NCBI GenBank assembly: GCA_027924645.1
Contig: BSBN01000781.1
Location: 2,046,001-2,110,000, forward strand
DNA from: Cunninghamia lanceolata
Taxonomy: Eukaryota; Streptophyta; Pinopsida; Cupressales; Cupressaceae
Direction: 5' to 3'
Length of the DNA stretch: 64,000 bases
Every line of letters starts with the position of its first letter. Position 1 is the first letter of the stretch. The notes under the pieces are model-generated. The model had not been told where the DNA came from, made no database searches, and worked only from the letters and a program-made list of their open reading frames with translations. The translations under genes were made by a program, and so were the position numbers. This document shows positions 42,806 through 53,121 of the stretch, piece after piece.

Positions 42806-45800
42806 ATGTCTTCCTACAAGAAGGATAGTCTAAGGTTTGATGGAACTAATTACACTCTTTGGAAAAGCTGCATGGAATGTCACTTGCAATGTATGGGAAT
42901 GCAATATTGGACCATAACTTCAAAGAAGTATGTTCCTCCATAGAATGGTCCGACAACTGTAGATGAAATTAGAGATGCTGAATAAAATCTTTGAGCTAAA
43001 GAAGCCTTACTAAGTGCCTTATCTGATTCAGAACTGACAAATGTTATGGATTTAAAAACTGCATATGAGATTTGGTCAAAACTGGAACTTCTACATGAAG
43101 GGGACAAATATGTTAAATGTGCCAAGCTACAGAATCTGAAAGGAAAATTTAAAAACCTAAAGATGAATGAAAATGAGAATATCACTACATTTATGCCAAA
43201 AGTAAATGAGCTTGTTTGTGGCATTAGGTGTGTTGGTAAAACCTTGGATGAAGATTAGATTGTTGCCAAAGTTCTCAGATCCCTACCTCCTACTTACAAA
43301 CACATGTTTACTGGTATTGAAGAATTCAAATCTTTATCAAATATCACAAGAGACCAATTGGTTGGAAAATTAGCTGCATTTGAATTGGCTGAGTTTGGAG
43401 ATGTACCCCCCAAGACTGAATCTGCATTCAAAGCTAGTGCCTCTATAAAAAGCAAACAAAGATATGATCTAGGAGAGAACTCCTCAAAGAAACTATCTTG
43501 GTATGAAAAAACAAGAAAAGATCTAGAAGAAGATGAGGCAGAAGTTGCTCAACTTGAAGCTCTTATTGCAAAAAGACTACCAAGAGGATCTGGTAAGTAT
43601 GAAGGAAAGTTGCCCTTCAAATGTTTCACCTACAACAAGATTGGTCACATTGCCTCAAAGTGTCTAGAAAGATTTTCAAGGACAAATCCAAATAGATCAA
43701 GATTCTAAAAGAAATGGTACTATGTTCATGAAGATGAAGATGATGAAGGAGTAACAGATGATGAATTAGAGATAGGAAACAAATATGGAAGTGACTCGGT
43801 GTTTATTGCCATCAAGGAAGAAGATCAAATTCCCACCGAATCTATCAATCATAAAATGGTAGAAAAAGCTCTGGCTGCCCAAGTTGAAGAAAAGGATGAA
43901 TGGGTCATTGATAGTGGATGCTCCTACCATATGTCTGGTGACAAAAACAAGTTCATAGATCTGGAAAGATATGAAGGAGGAGTTGTAAAATTTCGTGATC
44001 ATTTTGCTAGCAGAATTAGAGGCAGAGGAACTATTTATTTTGATGGAAAGAACAAAATTGGTAATGTACTATATGTTGAAGGTCTGAAGAACAATCTTCT
44101 CAGTGTTGGTCAGTTGGTGGACAAAGGCTATGATCTCCGATTCAAAAATGGAAAATGTAAGATTTTTGAAAGTTCTTGAACAAAGGTTACATCCTGTACT
44201 CAAACAAAAGATAACATATTCCACTTGGTACTGAAAAAATTTGTTTATTTGTTCAAATTGATCAGACTTGGTTGTGGCATAGGAGAATGTGTCATGTAAA
44301 TTTTGATAATATCATCAAGATAAGAAACACTTAGGCTCTAAGAGATCTTCCAAGACTGGTGAAACCTACTAACAGTTTGTGCAAAGAATGTCAGTTGGGT
44401 AAGCAAAGCATACTCACATTCAAAAGTAAGGAACAATCTTCTACTGGCTTGTTAGACTTAGTACATATTGATCTAAGTGGACTGACAAGAATCAGGAGTT
44501 TGCAAGGTGATAGATATTTCATGTTACTAATTGATGATCATTCCTAGATGATGTGGGTGACTTTCCTGAAAGAGAAATCTGAGGCTCTTGAGAAATTCAA
44601 AATATTCAAGGCTATAGTAGAGAATGAAATCATGTTAAACATAAAATGTCTTAGGTCTATTAGAGGTGGAGAATTCACATCCATAGAGTTCATAGAATTC
44701 TATGAGAAATATGGGATAAAAAGATAGTTATCTGCTTAAAGGACCCCACAGCAAAATGGAGTAGTGGAGAGAAAGAACCAGACCATCCAGGAAGGATCTA
44801 GAACCATGATGATGGAAGCAAATGTCCCTCAGATCTACTAGAGAGAAGTTGTAAGCACTGCTATCTATACTCTTAATTGAGTACAAATCAGAAGCAATAA
44901 TAGTAAGACCCCTTATGAACTCTAGTTTGGCATCATTCCTACTGTGGAGTATTTCAGAGTCTTTCGTAGCAAATGTTACATTAAAAGAGATGAATACATT
45001 GGAAATTTTGATGCTAGAAGTGATGAAGGAATATTCTTGGGTTATTCTACTCAAAGTAAAGCATACGGGTGTTATAACAAGAGATTGAGAAAGATTATAG
45101 AAAGTACAAATGTGAAGGTTGATGAAGGCATTGAAAAACCCTCAAGGTTTTATGAATATGAAGAAGATGATCAGAATGATGTTTTGGTTGAAGAAGTTCA
45201 AGCCCCTTCTGAAATTCAGATGCAGACTGATCTGGAGAATCCTAAAATACAGGAAGAAGAGATAAGCTTGAATGAACCTGTCCAAGAAATAAAAGTGCAA
45301 GAAATTCCCAAAACTCCTAGGTATGTAAGACTGAATCATTCCGAAGACCAGATCATAGGTGATAGAAGAAAAGGTGTTCAAACAAGAAGAAAGATTGCTC
45401 AAGATTCAGAGAAGTATTGTCTGATTTCAAACATTGAACCAAAAATAGTAAGTGAAGCATGTAATGATGAAAGCTAGGCCAAAGCAATGGAGGAAGAGTT
45501 GATGCAAATTGAGAAAAATCACACTTGGGATCTTGTTCCCAGACCTAGAAACAAAAATGTGATTGGAACCAAATGGTTCTTCCGGAATAAACTAAATGAA
45601 GATGTTGAAGTAGTCAGAAAGAAAGCCAGATTGTTCTGCAAAGGTTATTCTCAAGTAGAAGGAGTTGGTTTTGAAGAAACTTTTGCTCCCATGGCAAAAT
45701 TGAAGCAGTTAGATTATTTCTTGCTTTTGCTGCCTTCAAGGATTTCAAAGTATATCAGATGGATGTCAAGTCTGCCTTCTTGAATGGTGACTTGGAAGAA

Positions 45801-46971
45801 GAGTTATACATTGAGCAACTGGTTGGATTTCAATTGTCTGATCATGGTGATATGGTCTACAAGTTGAAGAAAGCACTGTATGGACTCAAACAAGCCCTAA
45901 GGGCCTAGTATGAAAGACTGGATAAACATCTTTTGAAGATTGGTTTCAACAAAGGTACTGTTGATAGTAACTTGTACTTCAAGATTGATCATGAAAATAT
46001 CTTGATTATTGAAGTGTATGTTGATGATATCATTTTTGGAGGAAGAGATAGTATGTGCAAGACTTTTGCAAATCAAATGACAAGTGAACTTGAGCTGTCT
46101 ATGTTTGGGGAAATGAATTTCTTCTTGGGTCTGCAAATCACTCAAACAAAGAAAGGAATTTTCATATCACAGACCAAATATGTGAAAGAATTGTTGAAGA
46201 AATTTGGGATGGAAGATTCAAAACCAATCAATACTCCCATGGCAACCAAGTGTAAACTGAGAAAAGATGATGAATCTCCTAAGGCTGATCAGAAAAAGTA
46301 TAGGTCAATGATTGGAGGACTACTGTATCTTACTCAAACTAGACCTGACATTATGAATGTTGTTGGTCTTGTTGCCAGATTCCAAGCTAAACCTAGAGAA
46401 TCTCATGTCATGGCAATCAAGAGAATTCTTAGATATCTAAAGAGAATAGTTGAGTATGGTTTATGGTATCCCAGGGATCATGATTTCTCTCTTCATGCAT
46501 ATACAGATGCAGATTGGGTAGGAGATGTGGATGACTAGAAGAGTACCAGTGGTGGTGCATTCTTTTTGGGGAAAAGATTGGTTTCTTGGCTGAGAAAGAA
46601 ACAAGAGGCAATATCTTTGTCCACTTCAGAAGAAGAATATATTGCAGTAGCAGGTAGTTGCACTCAAGTATTGTGGATGAAGCAAATGTTAAGAGACATC
46701 GTAGTGGAATATGAGGAACCTATCACAATCTTCTGTGATAACTCAAGTGCAATAAATATATCAAAAAATCCAGTGTTGCATTCAAAGACAAAACATATAT
46801 CTATCAAGTTTCACTTTTTGAGAGAGTAAGTGAACAAGAATGAAGTTAGATTAGAGTTTGTGCCCTTAAAGGGTCATATTGTAGACATTTTTACTAAACC
46901 TCTACCTAAGGACTCTTTTGAGTATGTCAGGGGAAAAGCTAGGGGTTATTACCCCTCCGGTTATGAATTAA
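42806..46971 (+). pseudogene. Copia-3 unit 2 gag-pol polyprotein, broken
   Basis: Same domains and order as unit 1. Gag starts at ATG 42806 (MSSYKKDSLRFDGTNYTLWK). The zinc knuckle has lost its second Cys (CFTYNKIGHIASKC, about 43622). The protease VIDSGCSYHMSGDKNKF motif (about 43906-43956) is intact. Integrase has LIDDHS and NGVVERKN, with TAGs in between. RT keeps VYVDDIIFGGRDS near 46015-46053. RNase H shows DADWVGDVDD and the SEEEYIAVAGSCTQVLWM block. Breaks: TAGs at 42943 and 43256, a TGA at 44177 (also present in unit 1), TAG at 45475 and a frameshift near 45695 in RT; the frame ends at TAA 46969-46971. Unit 2 kept some motifs that unit 1 lost and the reverse, so the two decayed independently. 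Confidence 0.92.
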
Positions 46972-47300
46972 GATGCACTTATGTGCATTAGTCTTGTGGA
47001 TCTCACAATCATATCTTGTGGTTCAGATTGATGAAGGAAGCTACTACTCAGGGGGAGCAGTCAGTATGATTCAGAAGATTGATGCAAGTATGTGCCCTTT
47101 GTCATTGATAGGGGGAGAGAAGACATGTGAAAAACAAAAAGTGGTTGTTGATCAAAGGGGGAGCATTAAAGGAAGAGAAGACATGTGAATGGTTTTTGTT
47201 GATAGGGGGAGCTATGCCAGTCAGTGAGGAGAAGTTCTTGTCTTGATGGTTAAAACAATTTTTCACATCATATGTTGCCATCAATGTAAAAGGGGGAGAT

Positions 47301-48700
47301 TGTTGCAAGTAGAGGCCTAACTGGTGTTGTCATCGATGTCAACATACTCTTGTTGCATTGATGTCAAGGATTGGATGAATTGTGTGCTAAGGATATTGAT
47401 AAAATTAGTCCTATCAGAAATAGAGAAGAACAGTGAAGATAGTGAAGCTCTATGAAGTAAAAATCCTAGCTAGATGAAGATCAGAGAATGCACATCAAAG
47501 GGTTTGTAGATATGTGTCTAAAGATGATCCAGTCAAGATTTGAGAGGTCTCCATGAAGATTTAGAGAAGTTATGGCCATATGAGTAAAACTAGTTCTGGC
47601 AGCTATTTAGAGGTGAAAGAGTGACACAAATAGGTCTGGTGAGATCTGGAAATGCAATATCTTGTTCTGGGGATTTGGTGGAATGTTTAGGAAGCCAATG
47701 TAAATTGACAACTCAATTGGTTCATGGTCTGGAGGTCCGCAAGCATTTATTCTAATGTGATAGTGATGACAGACTATGTTCTTGAGGTTCCGGATGAAGA
47801 TGCAAATATTTTCAGTAAGAAAAAGTGGTGTGGATGTTCTTGGTGATTCTGGAAAGCTTGTGGGGGTCTCTAGATTGTGTCCAGTTCATGTTGGTGGTCT
47901 ACATTAAAGATTGAGCTCGTAATTGAAGATTTACTCTCGGGTAATGGTGTTCTTCCTAATCTTGGCCAACCGGATGTTTTACACATCTTGCGGATGTTCT
48001 TGAAGATGTTTTGCAAAGCATGGCATGTTCCTCATAGAAGATTGAAGTCCCAGATATGTGTGGCCGACAGTATGGTGATATGCATGAAGTTTTGTAATAA
48101 GTCAAGTTGTATTTATGTAATTACTCTGTAATAAAATAAAGTATGTATTGTGGCAACTTGGATTATTATCCCGAAGTCGATGTCTTGTATAAATAAGATC
48201 TGTGAAGTCATTTCAAAGAATGTAGATGAGGATGAGAAAGTGGTAGAGAGGAGAAGAGCGAAAAGTAGAGTAGAAGTATTGAGCTTAAATGGAATTGTCT
48301 CAAGCATGGTGAAGATGCAAAACTCTAGTTCAAGTATGTAATATTTATATTATTCTGTAGACAGTGTGTCTCTTGTAGGAAATGGTCCTCTTGTGAGTAG
48401 TGTGCTCAGGTAATGAGCTCTAATTGCCATGTGCCATTTGTTCTTCTTATTCTTTTAACAGAGAATACAATCTTGGGTTAGTCACCCCGTGGTTTTTCCC
48501 TTAATTGGGTTTTCCACGTTAAAATATTGGTGTCATATGTGTTAATGTGTTTATGCTCTTAAGTTATTGCATTGTGCTTCCATGATTTAATCATTACTAT
48601 GTTGTTGAAATATAAGAAGGATTTAAGTGTTTAAAGAAAAGAAAGTTTTTGTGACAACTGATTCACCCTCCTCTCTTAGTTGTCTGTCCTAAAACCAACA
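47301..48700 (+). repeat. Copia-3 LTR C
   Basis: TGTTGCAAGTAGAGG...AAAACCAACA, 1400 bp, preceded by AAAGGGGGAGAT. TATAAATA at 48188-48195. G2 RT resumes at 48701 with TGTAG. Confidence 0.95.
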
Positions 48701-48705
48701 TGTAG

Positions 48706-49274
48706 TACTAGCATCGATGAAAGATGGAGAGTTGAGAATGTGTACAGATTCCTAAGCCATCAACAAAATTACATTCAAGTACAGATTTCCATTGCCAAGG
48801 ATGGATGATATTATGGATTGCTTGAGTGGAGCCAAGTACTTTACAAAGATTGAACTGAAGAATGGATATCACTAGATTTGAATTAGAGGAGAAGATGAAT
48901 GGAAGACAACCTTCAAGACTAAGGAGGGCCTCTATGAATGGTTAGTCATGCCATTTGGGCTAACCAATGCAACGAGCACATTCATGCGGCTCATGAATGA
49001 GGTATTAAAAGAGTTTGTGGGTAAATTTGTCATTGTTTATTTAAATGATATTTTAATTTTCATTAAGACTTTGGAAGAGCATATGATGAATGTTTCAATA
49101 GTTTTTGAGAAGCTGAGGGAAGAGAAGTTGTTGATTAATCTGAAGAAATGTAGTTCATGAAGGAGTTTGTGTATCTGGGATTTGTTATCCCAAGTGAGGG
49201 TCTGAGAATGGATTCAGAGAAAGTGAGGGCTATCACTAAATGGCCTACCCCAAGGAGTGTTACAGAAGTGCGAT
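48706..49274 (+). pseudogene. G2 unit b RT, middle part
   Basis: RT resumes after Copia-3 with a segment matching unit c at 55126. Decayed ERWRVENVYRFL is followed by [20 protein letters not shown] and [11 protein letters not shown]; the active-site YLDD has become YLND (about 49036). KCSS with a frameshift comes next. It stops at 49274, in the codons for the VRSFHG motif, where a TIR insertion sits; the gene resumes at 50248. Several TAG/TGA stops lie at 48800-48950. Confidence 0.85.
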
Positions 49275-50247
49275 ATTTTTGGGTAAAACCACAAACTTGT
49301 GTCACACATTTATAAAGGAAACAACCAACACTGATCTAACTTTTTTAACTTGAATCACTACAAAGTGACATATATGCTCTGAATTTTAAAATGATATAAA
49401 CTAATAAAATGTAGATTTTTTTATTGAATTTTATGTTTCTATTTTAAAAAAAAAAATTAAAAATTATTTAAATGTAGTATTTTATAAAATTTACACTATA
49501 ATTTAGTTGCTGATAAAATGTTGAAAAATAAGTTTGAATGGGATGTGACACTTTATATAGTAAATTTCATTTATTTTCCTTCTATATTTTCTTGTGTATT
49601 CATAGTTCAAAACTTTAGTGCATGGATTATTTTCTTCCCCAATTTGATAAATATATATTTTTAAATAAATCTTGGAAGTTGTGTATAATGAAAACACAAC
49701 TATTTCGATGGGACGTCAACTTTTGTCTTCATTTATCCAAAATAAGACACAAATTATGTCATCTTGACAAGGAATCTCTCCTCTAGTGCATCATATTTTT
49801 TTAAAATTTTTTTGATAAACTTTACTATTTTCTCTTAAGAGGACAATCGACACCATATTTTGGTGTTGATGATCTACTTTTAGTAGAAATAAAAAATAAA
49901 ATATAAACACTAATTGAAATGTTTAAAAAAATTATATTTTTACAAAGTAAATTGATTGATTTACAAAAGGGTGTTTTTATATTCTTTTAAAATTGCACAA
50001 GTAGGAGTTGTTAGAGCATCAATTTTTTTAAATAATTTCATTTTTTTAGTAAATGAACCCCAAAGTGATGCTACATATGTTTTTAGTGAATGGTTCCAAT
50101 TGGAAAAGTAGTGGCCTGAATCTAATTTAGCTAGAATGAATCCAGATAGAATATAAGTTTCACCAAAATTGAATTTTAGTTGGAAATTCTTAAATTTGTT
50201 TATGATGATAAGTTGTCCCAAAGTGTGACACAACTTTGAATTTTTAT
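49275..50247. mobile_element. AT-rich TIR insertion (MITE-like) in G2 unit b
   Basis: The G2 sequence is cut between GTGCGAT and CTTTTCATGG, which are adjacent in units a and c. The insert has inverted ends: CAAACTTGTGTCACAC (49292-49307) against GTGTGACACAACTTTG (50223-50238), 15 of 16 matching, plus weaker outer similarity. It is AT-rich, with no transposase. AT may be a 2-bp duplication, but the edges are ambiguous. Superfamily unassigned. Confidence 0.75.
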
Positions 50248-52264
50248 CTTTTCATGGTTTGGCAAGTTTTTATAGAAAATTTATCAAGAATTTTAGTAGC
50301 ATTTGTTCACCCCTAACTAAGACAATGAGAGGGGATAGAAAAGAGTTTAAATGGACTAAAAGAGTAGCCAAGAGTTTTGATACATTCAAGAAAAAAGTCA
50401 CAGAGCAACCTATTTTGGCACTTCTAGATCTCAATAAGGTATTTCAGGTAGATTGTGATGCTAGTGGTAGTGTTATACGAGTTGTTTTGAGTCAAGAAGG
50501 AAAACCCATTGCCTATTTCAGTGAGAAGCTTAATGATGAAAAGAAAAAATATATTTTTATGATCAAGTCTTTTATGCTATAGTTCAAGATTTGAAGAAAT
50601 AGAGGCATCATTTGTTTCTAAAAGAATTTGTTTTATATACTAATCATTAGGCTTTGCAGTTTCTCAATAGTCAAGGAAAGTTAAATCAGAGGCACTTAAA
50701 ATGGGTTGAGTTTTTGTAGAGTTATACTTTTGTTGTGAAGCACAAGAGTGGGAATTCCAACACAGTTGTAGATGCCTTAAGTGAAAGGCAAAATTTGTTG
50801 ACAAAGATGAAGACAATGGTTGTTGGGTTCAATGAACTCAAGAATTTGTACCCTAAAGATCCATACTTTGCAGAGGCCTGGAATGCTTGTTTGGAGCCTC
50901 TTACCCTGGATAGGATGAGATGGTTGGATTACATAATCCAAGATGGTATGTTGTTTCGAGGAAGCTAGTTGTGTATTCTAAGGAGCTCTATGAGAGAGAA
51001 CCTGATCAAGGAAAAGCATAGTGGAGGGTTAGCAAGGCATTTTGGTCAAGATAAGACCATTGTTCTTGTTAGTGAGAACTATTATTGGCCACAGTTACAA
51101 AAGGCTGTGAAGAAGTTTGTGTAAAGTTGTAGAGTATGTTAGATGGCCAAGGGAGTTAGTTAGAATACTAACTTATATTAGCCAATGCCTATACTAGAAA
51201 GACCATGGGAGGATGTCAACATGGACTTTGTTATTGGATTTCCAAGAACACGGAGAGGGCATGATTCAATATTCATGGTGGTTGATAGATTTTTAAAGAT
51301 GACACATTTCATTTAGTGCCAAAAGACTACTGATGTTGTTCATATTACAGAATTATTTTTCAAGGAGGTGGTTAGACTACATGCTCTTCAAAAGAGCATA
51401 GTTTCAGATCAGGATACCAAGTTTGTTGGGTATTTCTGGAGGACCTTATTTAAGAAGTTGAAGACTAAGTTGAAGTTCAGCTTTGCACATCATCCACAGA
51501 CTGGTAGTGAATCAATTTTTGGGAAACCTATTGAAATGCTTAGTAGGAGATAACCCCAAGGGATGGGATTTGATATAACCATATGAGATGGCAAAGTTTG
51601 CATATAACAATTTTTTCAATAGGAGTATTGGTAAATCCATAGTCCAAATTGTATATGGGAGTAGTCTAAGAAACACTTCTAACCTAAGGAAGATAGACAA
51701 AGGCGAGAAGAGTGGTTTCGAGGATGAAGACTTCGTAGAGCACCTGAAGAGCTTGCATGAAGAGGTATGAAAGCACATTAATAAAATGAATTCTCAGTAT
51801 AAAGGTAAGGCAGATCAAAAGTTAAAGTTTATAGAATTTAAGGCTGGTGATGAAGTCATGGTTCACTTAAGGAAAGAAAGGTTCCCAATGGGGACATATA
51901 ATAAGTTGAAGATGACGAAATTTAGACCATGCAGGATCCTGAAGAAGCATGATTCAGGAAATGCATATGAGGTAGAATATCTAAGTTGAATCTATATTTC
52001 CCCTATATTCAACATTTATGATTTAATAGAGTATCATGAAGGTGGCATAGAGGATGGACTGATAGAAGAACTATGTCTAGTATCCTGCCATTTACTCCAG
52101 AGGAGGAGATAGAAGAAATCCTAGATAGCTATTTGGGAAGAAGTCCCAGGAACAGGCAATATGAAGAATATCTAGTTAAGTGGAAATGAAGGCTTGTTGA
52201 AGATTCTTCATGGTTGTCTAAGGCAGAGGTTAACCATTTGGGGTTTCCTCAAACACCTAAGATG
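50248..52264 (+). pseudogene. G2 unit b RNase H, integrase and chromodomain, broken
   Basis: RNase H shows FQVDCDASGSVIRVVLSQEG and IAYFSEKLN (50440-50540). Integrase begins near 50968 with GGLARHFGQDK (zinc His kept) and [15 protein letters not shown] keeps the first Asp and VSDQDTKFVGYFW the second. A 15-base deletion at about 51500 (PQTGSES) removes the third catalytic residue, Glu, which unit a keeps. The C-terminal [16 protein letters not shown] block is intact. A chromodomain follows: EEEIEEILDSYLGR, then YEEYLVKWK, a TGA, and VEDSSWLSK (52100-52230). Stops are at 50959 and several points in 51120-51310. Confidence 0.88.
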
Positions 52265-53119
52265 TGACAAGGTCATTTCTCAAATTACCCTGGTTGTCTG
52301 AGGCATGAGCATCTAGTGGTGTAAGGGCAATCTTTCATCACCAAAAAAATGATGATTTTGTTTTTTGTTCTTTTCAATTTTGGTATAATTGCTTGAATAA
52401 TGATTCAAAACCTTCAAAATTTTCAACCAAGTAAAAATAGAAACTTGCTATTTTAGAAAGCTTGTATTTGAGCACCTATGGAAACAAAATTTTACTCAAA
52501 ACTCCATAATTAAAAAATATAAGCTTTGGTGAAGGAATTGGCCAAAGATCATTTGTAGGTTGAAAGATATTAAAGTTTTCATTTCTTTAAAAACCCCTAA
52601 AAAAGTTTTGAAGTCAATTTTGAGGCACTTAGAGGCCCTGTACAACCCTGAAAATGGGTGTAATTGGAAGAACAAATTATAAGGGCATAGATCTCTTCAC
52701 AAGATTTCTAATGCATCAAATGGATTATCAATCAGATACTTGGATCAAAATTCATGGCTCCCAGAAGTTGGGCTATTTTTAGAGGGAGTTAGAAATTTCA
52801 AAATTTTGGCTGGAAGGTTCCAAAAAGGGCTATTTATTACCATTTTTTGAGAATCGTTTGGTAGAAAGGAGGGGCAAGTTATGAGTCATGAAAAAGGAGG
52901 GAAAATAGAAAACCCTAGTAGATCTGAAGCTAAAAAAGGTAGAAAGTTTCAGAGTTCAGAGGAAGGAAGTTGTAATGTGTTGCATCCTATTGAGGATTTC
53001 ATCCTCTAATTGGATTCTAATTTCTGTAAGGTATTTTTTTTAAGTTCAATAAAAGAACATTCCTGTTTTCTATGAGCAATCTATGTTTTTGTGTGTTATA
53101 AGATTTACCCCCCTCATCA
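52265..53119 (+). repeat. G2 LTR 2
   Basis: TGACAAGG...CCTCATCA, 855 bp; the 5' end has diverged from the TGATGAGG start of LTR 1. It is followed by primer site TGGTATCAAAGT (53122-53133). LTR 1 and LTR 2 align end to end but look clearly more diverged than the Copia-3 LTRs. Confidence 0.9.
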
Positions 53120-53121
53120 AG

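Larger units (their letters stand above)
35440..48700 (+). mobile_element. Copia-3: tandem copia array, LTR-interior-LTR-interior-LTR
   Basis: Three LTRs (35440-36833, 41371-42768, 47301-48700) separate two complete gag-pol interiors of 4.53 kb each, all in plus orientation. The host G2 RT gene is split between 35439 and 48701: TGTAC precedes the first LTR and TGTAG follows the third, a 5-bp duplication with one mismatch. No duplication flanks the middle LTR. So the array behaves as one insertion that later gained a unit, most simply by unequal crossing-over between LTRs. The three LTRs look about 93-95% alike by eye. Confidence 0.93.
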
